Part shown: positions 6,471-12,555 of the stretch, in pieces | Layout of the letters: each line of letters begins with the position of its first letter | How positions within the stretch are numbered: position 1 is the stretch's first letter | Assembly: GCA_018900975.1 (NCBI GenBank) | Contig: JAHIFK010000130.1 | Location: 1-12,884 of the forward strand | Direction of reading: 5' to 3' | Source: Methanobacteriota archaeon | GTDB taxonomy: Archaea; Halobacteriota; Methanosarcinia; Methanosarcinales; Methanoperedenaceae | Length of the DNA: 12,884 bases | Notes under the pieces: model-generated | What the model saw: only the letters and a program-made list of their open reading frames with translations | The model's database searches: none | What the model was told of the DNA's origin: nothing | Translations under genes and position numbers: made by a program

Positions 6471-7928
6471 CTAATTTTTGTTTTTGAAAGAAACAGGTTG
6501 ATTGATGGGCAACTTCACGATGAGAGTTGTCCCCTTACCGACTTCACTCTCGATTCCTATTCTCCCCCTATGTGCTTCCACATATTTCTTGCATAGCGAA
6601 AGTCCCAAACCAAAGCCGCGAGCTTTTGTAGTAAAGAAGGGTTCGAATACTTTTTCTATATTTTCTTCTGGTATCCCTTCTCCGGTATCTGCTATGCTTA
6701 TCACTATATTTTCTCCATCTTTATCCTTATCTGTTCTTATTTCCAGGTTTCCCCCTTCTAACATTGCCGACATGGCATTCGATATCAGATTAAAGCAGAC
6801 ACGCTGGATTTGATAGGTGTCAGCAAGGATGATAGGGATGCTCTCTTTCAACTCCTTTTTCACCTCTATTTTCGGTGGAATCTCAATAGAAAAAAGCACT
6901 TCTTCAACCACCTGATTGATATTGCAGTCTTTCAACACAGGCTCTTCAAAACGGGCGAAAGCCAGCAAATCGATGATCAATAGATTGGCATGTTTTACCT
7001 CTTTTTCTAATATCGTCAAATGTCTCTTTACCTTTTCCTGTGCAATATCCTCTAATTTTTTGCGGATGAAATAAACTGAGTTATTTATCACGCCCAGAGG
7101 CTGTCTGAGCTCGTGTGCCACTCCAGAAGAGAGTTCACCGATAGCTGCGAGACGTTCTGAATGTGCAAGTTTCTTTTCCATCTCCTTTTGCTTCGTTACA
7201 TCTCTCACATCGCATATTACTTCAACCACATTACCCTTTTCATCAAATAATGGGCAAAAGATGACATCAAAATACTTCGTCACACCCCTGGAAAGGGGAA
7301 TCGATCTCTCCATACGGACACATTTCCCACCATTGAAGACATCGGTGAGCGGACAATCCTGACATATCTCTTTCCCATTGAAAAACAACTCATAGCACTT
7401 CATACCTATGACCTCTTCAATCTTCATGTCAAACATCTTCAGATGAGTCCTGTTTACTTCTGTTATATTCAAACCCGGGTCAAGAATGTATACAGCTTCG
7501 CCAATTGCGCTGAGTATTTTCTGCGACCTGTCTCTTTCTATTATTATTTTCTTCTCAGCGTTAGCCCGCTTCTCGCTAACATATCCGATAACATAGGCCA
7601 CTGTCAAAAAAATAGCTGCTCTTTGTAGAGTCTCAAAAAATCTTAAAGCACTTAAGTCAGGGATGAAGAAGAAAGCTGTGAGAACATGAAGGGCACCGAG
7701 GAAAGCTGCAATGTAAATAGCCTTCTTGTGATACCATAGCCCTGCCAGAATAATGGGAATATAAAAAAAATGAGTATATACGATTTCTTTAGCCAGGATG
7801 AAGGTGGAATAACCGTTTATGATAACACATGCTATTATAGTAATAATCAATGTTAATTTTTTCCTTTGCTCAAGCTTTGGGTTGAGTTCGTTTTCAATCA
7901 TTAAATTCGATTGCTTTTTCAATTGCAT
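6471..7928 (-). CDS. Membrane-anchored PAS histidine kinase
   Basis: The 485-residue protein begins with a hydrophobic sensor region: about four membrane segments between residues 26 and 120, including YTHFFYIPIILAGLWY. A PAS domain follows at about 135-245, then NtrB-like kinase core. The PAS contains CYELFFNGKEICQDC (C178, C189, C192), a cysteine pattern shared with the third PAS of the kinase downstream. The phospho-acceptor is in SSGVAHELRQPLG (H272). The ATPase domain shows NLISNAMSAM, DTGEGIP and GFGLGLSL. I prefer the ATG at 7928 because AAGGA sits about 6 nt upstream; it overlaps the receiver gene by 35 bp. ATG 7901, overlapping the receiver's stop by 8 bp, is an alternative. Tight overlap suggests it phosphorylates that receiver. 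Confidence 0.88.
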   Translation of the reverse strand: MQLKKQSNLMIENELNPKLEQRKKLTLIITIIACVIINGYSTFILAKEIVYTHFFYIPIILAGLWYHKKAIYIAAFLGALHVLTAFFFIPDLSALRFFETLQRAAIFLTVAYVIGYVSEKRANAEKKIIIERDRSQKILSAIGEAVYILDPGLNITEVNRTHLKMFDMKIEEVIGMKCYELFFNGKEICQDCPLTDVFNGGKCVRMERSIPLSRGVTKYFDVIFCPLFDEKGNVVEVICDVRDVTKQKEMEKKLAHSERLAAIGELSSGVAHELRQPLGVINNSVYFIRKKLEDIAQEKVKRHLTILEKEVKHANLLIIDLLAFARFEEPVLKDCNINQVVEEVLFSIEIPPKIEVKKELKESIPIILADTYQIQRVCFNLISNAMSAMLEGGNLEIRTDKDKDGENIVISIADTGEGIPEENIEKVFEPFFTTKARGFGLGLSLCKKYVEAHRGRIGIESEVGKGTTLIVKLPINQPVSFKNKN

Positions 7929-8280
7929 CAAGCATCCTTCTCACGCTAAACGGTTTTTCTATGAAATCTACAATCTGTTTTGAAGCAAGCAGCCCTTCTT
8001 CCTCTGCTTCCAGTGAATGAATAGCGGTCAGGAAAATAATTTTCATCCTGGCTAATCGACTGTCTTTCTGAATAGCCCTTAAAATTTCCTTAGAAGTCAA
8101 GCCAGGCATCATTATATCAAGCAAAAGAACATCGGGTTTTTCTTCCTTTAATTTATCCAGGCACTCTTGCCCATTCCTTGCTTTGATCGTTCTGTAATTA
8201 TTCGCTTCTAGGATTTGCGTTACTGAGAGCAAAACATCGGCTTCATCATCCACAATCATAACATTTTTAGTTTCGGTCAT
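7894..8280 (-). CDS. Stand-alone response regulator receiver domain protein
   Basis: This is a single CheY-like receiver of 128 residues with no output domain. The acidic pair D11/D12, phospho-acceptor D55 (LLLDIMMPG), T85 and K109 (IEKPF) are all present, so phosphorylation should be possible. It starts 5 nt after the stop of the wHTH-PAS gene, with AGGAG about 14 nt upstream inside that gene's end, and its own 3' end overlaps the kinase gene. The three genes are therefore one operon. Without its own DNA-binding domain it probably acts by protein contact, plausibly on the wHTH-PAS protein or on the PAS kinase; such single-domain receivers are common in methane-cycling archaea. Confidence 0.9.
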   Translation of the reverse strand: MTETKNVMIVDDEADVLLSVTQILEANNYRTIKARNGQECLDKLKEEKPDVLLLDIMMPGLTSKEILRAIQKDSRLARMKIIFLTAIHSLEAEEEGLLASKQIVDFIEKPFSVRRMLDAIEKAIEFND

Positions 8281-8285
8281 GGTTT

Positions 8286-9746
8286 CTATTTTTTCTCCTG
8301 AGGCTCAGCGATAGCTACTATCTGGAGGGGTCCTTTTTTACCTATTATCAGCGAAGTAGATAATTGTGTTTTGTATCCCGAGCCATCTTTCTTCATGGCG
8401 ACCAGATCTCCTTTCCAGCTCCCTTTTTCACACACTGCAGTTACAACATCTTTACTTTCATCTTTCCAGAATTCTGACCAGGGACGTCCCAAAACCTCAT
8501 TCTCTTTATCATAGCCCCATATCTCTAAGAAAGCGGAATTCACATAGGTTAGTCTGCCTTCGATGTTGGTCATAAATATGGGGTGGGAGAAAATTTCGAG
8601 GACGTTAGCTTTGAGCCGCCATTCTTCTTCGGCTTTAATCTTAGCTATACCGCTGGCAATCGTTTCTGATATTCCCTCTAATAAAAATCTATCTTCATCA
8701 GCCATTGCTTTTCTTGACCCGAAGAGAATAAGCAGGGAACCGTGAATCTCACCTTTCGTCTTCAGGGGAATCGCATACATCTTTTGAAGATTATATTCCT
8801 CAATCAGGCTATAAGCGGTTCTTGCTATTTCATCCTTGTCCATTCCTTTATTGGAGGAATCGAAAAAAAGGATTTCCTTGCGGTTGATTGCCTCCATTGC
8901 TATTCTTCTTTTCCATTCCTCGCTGTTTTCATTCTGGTGTGGGTAACCCTTCTGAGCATTACTGGAAAGCACATCCTTATCAGGGTCGTAAATCAGTATA
9001 TCGCCCATATCAAAACCGATTACCTCTCGCAAGTTATTAAGTATCGTGGAGCATAACTGGTCAATTGCATAAGACCTGTTAACCGATTCTCCAAGAAGCC
9101 TGTGCAGTTCGGAGAGATTTTTTATTCGCTTCTCATTCCCCACTTTCTCTGTGGAGTCACTGATGATTGCGATGATCGAAGAGGAGTTGTCTGGATTTTC
9201 AACCCTTCTTGCTTTGATGTCCAGAATCCTCCCATCTATATCTTCCCCGCGGCTTTCAACTTCTTCCATCTTCCTGTCGATGATTGCCATGATTAGACCA
9301 GAACCGTCCTTACCCGAACCGTCCTTGACAGAACCATTATTAGATGAGCTGGAAAAGATGTGATAATATTTTTGCCCGATACAATCGCCCCAGAGGGTGG
9401 TCAAGTAACGATTCATGAAGAGGATATTGGAATCGAAGTCCAAAATAAGAAGACCTTCTGGCATATCAGAGAGAATGCGAGAGAAGATCTTCTCAGTATA
9501 GGTCTTATCTTCTTCCTTCAGGCAGAAGATGGACTGCAAGGGCGCTCTACTCAGGAACCATACCTTCGCTTTCCCTATCTGCTTATAAGAGACGCGGCCA
9601 TCAGCACGCAAACGATTCAGGTATTTAGATAACGTATGCCTTTCTATGAGCACCACCTTTGAAATCTCATCTATGGTGGCACCCATATCACCTATGTCCT
9701 GAATAGCATCAATTAATTTGTTAAATATTTCTTCTTCCGTGTTCAT
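8286..9746 (-). CDS. wHTH-PAS-GAF-PAS one-component sensor/regulator
   Basis: The 486-residue product has a winged helix at about 1-70 (IDEISKVVLIERHTLSKYL is the HTH), a PAS domain at about 88-200, a GAF domain at about 215-372 and a second PAS at about 378-482. It ends there with no kinase domain, so it probably acts directly on DNA in response to a ligand or redox signal. ATG 9746 is chosen because a TATA box (9769-9779) lies about 28 nt upstream, indicating a leaderless transcript; a longer frame from 9815 would begin upstream of that promoter. The first PAS holds a low-complexity insert (about 132-150, Ser/Gly/Asp/Lys) encoded by a tandem repeat. It is the first gene of an operon divergent from cooS, making it the best candidate cooS regulator, by inference. 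Confidence 0.82.
   Translation of the reverse strand: MNTEEEIFNKLIDAIQDIGDMGATIDEISKVVLIERHTLSKYLNRLRADGRVSYKQIGKAKVWFLSRAPLQSIFCLKEEDKTYTEKIFSRILSDMPEGLLILDFDSNILFMNRYLTTLWGDCIGQKYYHIFSSSSNNGSVKDGSGKDGSGLIMAIIDRKMEEVESRGEDIDGRILDIKARRVENPDNSSSIIAIISDSTEKVGNEKRIKNLSELHRLLGESVNRSYAIDQLCSTILNNLREVIGFDMGDILIYDPDKDVLSSNAQKGYPHQNENSEEWKRRIAMEAINRKEILFFDSSNKGMDKDEIARTAYSLIEEYNLQKMYAIPLKTKGEIHGSLLILFGSRKAMADEDRFLLEGISETIASGIAKIKAEEEWRLKANVLEIFSHPIFMTNIEGRLTYVNSAFLEIWGYDKENEVLGRPWSEFWKDESKDVVTAVCEKGSWKGDLVAMKKDGSGYKTQLSTSLIIGKKGPLQIVAIAEPQEKK
9297..9335 (-). repeat. 15-bp tandem repeat, about 2.6 units, inside the PAS domain
   Basis: On the coding strand GGTTCNGNNAAGGAC repeats twice and a partial third unit begins, encoding GSVKDGSGKDGSG. 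The period is a multiple of three, so unit gain or loss would keep the frame. It falls in a loop of the first PAS domain. Confidence 0.75.
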
Positions 9747-9768
9747 GTAAATACAAAGAGGGGGCCGT

Positions 9769-9779
9769 AAATATAAATA
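9769..9779 (-). promoter_or_regulatory. TATA box of the wHTH-PAS / receiver / kinase operon
   Basis: The minus strand reads TATTTATATTT, centred about 28 nt from ATG 9746. This gives a leaderless mRNA, and there is no ribosome binding site before the ATG. A perfect palindrome CCATCGATGG (9796-9805) and a GGTTACCAT motif (9791-9799) lie just upstream, in activator or BRE-proximal position. Confidence 0.55.
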
Positions 9780-9790
9780 GATAGTGCTGT

Positions 9791-9805
9791 GGTTACCATC
9801 GATGG
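9791..9805. promoter_or_regulatory. Candidate operator: GGTTACCAT joined to the palindrome CCATCGATGG
   Basis: GGTTACCAT recurs at 9934-9942, on the other side of the divergent region. Here it overlaps a perfect 10-bp palindrome (9796-9805). The position upstream of the 9746 operon's TATA box suits a regulator controlling both genes. Confidence 0.4.
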
Positions 9806-9839
9806 ATGCTTTCATGGGCTAATATAATTTTCGGTTGTA

Positions 9840-9862
9840 TAAATTCAAGTTATTAGAATTTA
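9840..9862. promoter_or_regulatory. Inverted repeat in the divergent intergenic region
   Basis: TAAATTC (9840-9846) and GAATTTA (9856-9862) are exact reverse complements separated by 9 nt. The dyad lies between the two divergent TATA boxes and upstream of the cooS promoter, so it could bind a dimeric regulator. AT-rich dyads of this length can also arise by chance. Confidence 0.35.
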
Positions 9863-9896
9863 CCAACAATAATTGTAACGGTCACCCAAAATCGAC

Positions 9897-9908
9897 AAAT
9901 ATATATAC
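9897..9908 (+). promoter_or_regulatory. Candidate cooS TATA box
   Basis: AAATATATATAC is a strong archaeal TATA element. Transcription would begin near 9929, giving a leader of about 120 nt before the cooS ATG (10049), unusually long for these genes. The 302-bp gap 9747-10048 otherwise holds only the dyads and repeats listed here; an open frame across 9835-10071 starts at a TTG and looks non-coding. Confidence 0.5.
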
Positions 9909-9914
9909 ACCTGA

Positions 9915-9942
9915 TAACCATATTACCTTTTATGGTTACCAT
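9915..9942. promoter_or_regulatory. Dyad cluster of ACCAT/ATGGT at the cooS start site
   Basis: TAACCAT (9915-9921) and ATGGTTA (9932-9938) form an inverted repeat with a 10-nt spacer, and the second arm is part of the odd palindrome ATGGT-T-ACCAT (9932-9942). The cluster overlaps the predicted transcription start, a repressor-like position. Confidence 0.45.
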
Positions 9943-9999
9943 GAATGGTGCCTTTGGATGGGTACCGTGTCATTAACCAGGAGCTTTAAGTGGGAAATC

Positions 10000-10021
10000 A
10001 GGCACAACCTGCCTTCAGGCA
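10000..10021 (+). promoter_or_regulatory. Possible alternative hairpins in the cooS leader
   Basis: AGGCA (10000-10004), TGCCT (10010-10014) and AGGCA (10017-10021) can form either of two mutually exclusive small hairpins just upstream of the ribosome binding site AGGAGG (10035-10040). The stems are short (4-5 bp), so this is a weak candidate for leader-based control. Confidence 0.2.
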
Positions 10022-10048
10022 TGAACTTTGGGATAGGAGGGAAAGAAA

Positions 10049-12109
10049 ATGATACCATCAGAACAGTATAAGAAAATTTTTGGTGACCAGAAACAGATAC
10101 TGATCACTCAGGGACCAACATCCGGATCTGATAGGAGAGCACTTGATGATCCAACAGAGGAGATGATCAATTATACCGAGAGAATGGGCATAGATACAAT
10201 TTTTAGCAAGCTGACAAAAAGCTGTAAATCAGGATCACTCGGTATCTGCTGCAAGCAGTGTGCATTGGGACCTTGCAGAAGCAAAGGGGCATGCGGTGCA
10301 AATGTTGATACTATTGTTGCAAGGAATTTGCTTATGATGGTAGGAAGAGGCATGGCATGCCATGCATCACATTCGCTGCACGCAGCATCGGTGCTTCAGA
10401 AGACTGCTCGATATGAGACTGATTATACGATAAAAGACCCTGAAAAATTGAAATCTATAGCCCTAAAATTAAAACTTGATACATCGCAGGGAACTGAGAG
10501 TATGGCTTTACAGGTTGCTTCGCAAGCTCTGTCTGATATAGCAGGTAATAAAACTTCCATGAGCTTTGTCTCTTACTTACCTTCCAGCGTTGTTAATCCC
10601 CTTCTTGGTCTTGGAGTTATCCCCGGTTCTGTGGGCAAGGAACTCTTGGACGAAAACCACGAAACATCTATGGGTGTTATGGCAGACCCAACATCGCTTA
10701 TATTACATGCCGCCCGGCTTGGGATAGCTGATATTGTATCCATGATAATAGGTTCTGAGCTTCAGGATGTACTGTTAGGAACACCAGAGCTTGTTCAATC
10801 AAAAATAGGATTCAGCGTGCTTGAAAAGAATATGGTAAATCTGGTCGTCCACGGACACGACCCACTGCTCGCAGAAAAGATAATCGAATTATCAGAAGAT
10901 GAAGGACTCAGAAACAGAGCCATAGCTTTGGGAGCCTCTGGCATAAACATCGTGGGATGCTGCTGTACTGGAAATGAGCTCATAATGAGACATGGTATCC
11001 CTCTTGCAGGCAGTAATCTTCAGCAGGAACTGATTATTGCAACAGGACTGGTTGAAGCATTTGTCGTAGATGTCCAGTGCATTTATCCGAATATAGTGAA
11101 TGTTGCAGGGAATTTCCATACAAAGATCATTACCACCATGAAAGAGGGGAAAATTAGCGGTGCTGAACACATACCATTTGATGAAGAACATAGCGACAGG
11201 GCGGCAAGGAGAATACTTGAAGTGGCATTAGAGAATTTCAAAAAAAGAGGTAATACTATTTACCTTCCGAAAGGAGAACCGAAGGAACTGATCGCAGGTT
11301 TCTCAGTAGAGACATGCCTTAAAATGCTCGCAAATATTAATCCCGAAGATCCCTTAAAACCGTTGATCGATAACATAGTGTCGGGAAATATCAACGGGAT
11401 AGTCCTGCTTGCTGGCTGCACAAGTCCCAGGGTCGTGGCAGATGCAAGCCATGTAACAATTGCGAAAAATCTTATGGAACAGAATGTCCTCGTAGTAGCC
11501 ACAGGTTGCGCGGCCCAGGCATGTGCGAGAGCCGGACTTCTCAGTCCTGATGCCTCACAATATGCAGGTGACGGGCTTAAAGACGTATTGGCGCTGCTGG
11601 GAGAAAAAGCAGGACTTGGCAGGCCGCTGCCTCCTGTATGGCACTTCGGTAGCTGTGTGGACAACGGAAGGGTGATCATTCTTATCTCGGCTATAGCGGA
11701 AAAACTGGGCGTCCCCATAATGGATCTACCGATAGCAGCTTCAGCAGCTGAATGGGTGGCGGAAAAAGCGACATCAATTGGAACAGGTGCTTTGACACTT
11801 GGCATCACTGTCCATCTCGGGATAATTCCACCTGTTCTTGGAAGTCCGGAAGTGACGGCTTTGCTCACCCAAGGATCTGAAGATCTCTTTGGTGGGAAGT
11901 TCATTGTGGAAGTTGATCCTGAGAGAGCGTCACAACTGATTTTGGAGCATATAGCAGAGGCAAGGAGAAAGCTTGGTCTGGAAATATTTACTGCCGAAAA
12001 TAAATTAGAAATACAGAGATCTATGGTTATAGGTCCTAATTTGAGTTTGATATACGAAAAAGGCAAAGAAATTGATGTTGAAACAACCTGGATAGGAGTG
12101 CATGGATAG
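10049..12109 (+). CDS. cooS: Anaerobic Ni-Fe carbon monoxide dehydrogenase, catalytic subunit
   Basis: This 686-residue enzyme catalyses CO + H2O to CO2 + 2 electrons + 2 protons in the cytoplasm. The N-terminal cluster cysteines appear as C59, C67, C68, C71, C76 and C82 (D- and B-cluster ligands); the last spacing, C-x5-C, is shorter than the C-x13-C I recall for Carboxydothermus CODH-II. Histidines H105, H108 and H111 match the proton-relay series. The C-cluster set is complete: H268 (VVHGHDP), C305 region (GCCCTGNE), C344 (DVQC), C457 (LAGC), C487 (ATGC), C536 (FGSC) and K573 (AEKATSIG). A tail of about 40 residues extends beyond the CODH-II end. AGGAGG lies 8 nt upstream of the ATG. No cooC, cooF or acetyl-CoA synthase gene is adjacent, so this is the monofunctional type, divergent from a sensor operon. 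Confidence 0.95.
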   Translation: MIPSEQYKKIFGDQKQILITQGPTSGSDRRALDDPTEEMINYTERMGIDTIFSKLTKSCKSGSLGICCKQCALGPCRSKGACGANVDTIVARNLLMMVGRGMACHASHSLHAASVLQKTARYETDYTIKDPEKLKSIALKLKLDTSQGTESMALQVASQALSDIAGNKTSMSFVSYLPSSVVNPLLGLGVIPGSVGKELLDENHETSMGVMADPTSLILHAARLGIADIVSMIIGSELQDVLLGTPELVQSKIGFSVLEKNMVNLVVHGHDPLLAEKIIELSEDEGLRNRAIALGASGINIVGCCCTGNELIMRHGIPLAGSNLQQELIIATGLVEAFVVDVQCIYPNIVNVAGNFHTKIITTMKEGKISGAEHIPFDEEHSDRAARRILEVALENFKKRGNTIYLPKGEPKELIAGFSVETCLKMLANINPEDPLKPLIDNIVSGNINGIVLLAGCTSPRVVADASHVTIAKNLMEQNVLVVATGCAAQACARAGLLSPDASQYAGDGLKDVLALLGEKAGLGRPLPPVWHFGSCVDNGRVIILISAIAEKLGVPIMDLPIAASAAEWVAEKATSIGTGALTLGITVHLGIIPPVLGSPEVTALLTQGSEDLFGGKFIVEVDPERASQLILEHIAEARRKLGLEIFTAENKLEIQRSMVIGPNLSLIYEKGKEIDVETTWIGVHG

Positions 12110-12134
12110 GATAGGAGAGCCCGGATAGGATAGG

Positions 12135-12178
12135 GCAGGGAAGTAGAGCCATCGCATTGAAATGGCTCTATACCCTGC
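12135..12178 (+). terminator. Strong two-part hairpin downstream of cooS
   Basis: GCAGGG (12135-12140) pairs with CCCTGC (12173-12178), and TAGAGCCAT (12144-12152) pairs exactly with ATGGCTCTA (12162-12170), with a small internal loop and a 9-nt apical loop. It begins about 25 nt after the cooS stop. There is no U-run after it, so it may stabilise the mRNA 3' end rather than terminate. GGATAGGA repeats precede it. Confidence 0.5.
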
Positions 12179-12211
12179 ACAATATTATGCAGAATTCATT
12201 GTGACCCCTGC

Positions 12212-12226
12212 GTGGTTCAAATCCAC
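12212..12226 (+). other. tRNA T-arm-like remnant
   Basis: GTGGTTCAAATCCAC has the T-stem and T-loop consensus of a tRNA and is followed by AAGGGAGC, which resembles an acceptor 3' strand. A matching 5' acceptor (GCTCCCT) and an anticodon arm are absent upstream, so no working tRNA is present. It could be a tRNA 3' fragment left by integration at a tRNA gene, or chance. Confidence 0.3.
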
Positions 12227-12234
12227 AAGGGAGC

Positions 12235-12263
12235 TAAAATATAGGTACCGATCAGGGTACCGT
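12235..12263 (+). promoter_or_regulatory. TATA box plus GGTACCG direct repeat before the secreted-protein gene
   Basis: TAAAATATA (12235-12243) would place the start site near 12265. Between them lie GGTACCG (12244-12250) and GGGTACCGT (12255-12263), 11 or 12 nt apart, so about one helical turn. This is a typical place for an archaeal repressor. The 9-mer GGGTACCGT also occurs in the cooS leader (9960-9968). Confidence 0.4.
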
Positions 12264-12288
12264 ATCTAAAAATAGGAAGGTGAATAGA

Positions 12289-12555
12289 ATGAAAAGAATA
12301 TTAGAAGGCCTATTTATAATAGGCATGATAGCAGTAATGGCAGGAGTATGTATAGTTCCTGCAATGGCGGCTGAAGTATCGCCTGAAGGGAGTTTTAATT
12401 TGAACAATGCTGCACCTGAAGTGACAGGTGTTGTTCTGTATGAATCATTTATTGGGAATCCCATAGATACCATGGACCCGCAGACCGAATATGCAGTAAT
12501 GATCAGTATAAGCGATTCGGATAAATTGTCTGACCTGACTAATATAGTATTATAG
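12289..12555 (+). pseudogene. Secreted protein, apparently truncated
   Basis: The 88-residue frame starts with a clear signal peptide: positive MKR, a hydrophobic core to about residue 25, and an AMA-AE cleavage site near 28. The mature part contains PEVTGVVLYESF and MDPQTEYAVMISISDSDKLSDLTNI. This resembles the opening of a beta-rich (Ig-like) repeat in large exported or surface proteins of Methanosarcinales, which normally continue with further beta strands. Here a TAG ends it at the point where a strand should follow, and none of the downstream frames continues the pattern. It is therefore probably broken, by insertion or by a recombination junction near 12550. A genuinely short secreted protein is the alternative. 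ATG 12289 follows GGAAGGTGA by 5 nt, better than the GTG at 12280. Confidence 0.55.

Noticed and set aside
9747..9815. N-terminal extension of the wHTH-PAS protein
   Set aside because: It would begin upstream of the TATA box (9769-9779) that places the transcript start at ATG 9746.
9835..10071. 78-codon plus-strand frame before cooS
   Set aside because: It starts at TTG upstream of the predicted cooS start site, spans the promoter, lacks a ribosome binding site and overlaps the cooS start.
11260..12180. 306-codon open frame on the minus strand
   Set aside because: It is wholly antisense to cooS, whose metal ligands and frame are unambiguous; the translation is Ser/Pro-rich shadow sequence with no domain.
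12165..12236. Complete tRNA gene
   Set aside because: The T-arm is convincing and a D-like stem can be drawn, but there is no anticodon stem, and the acceptor and T-stem each contain a mismatch.
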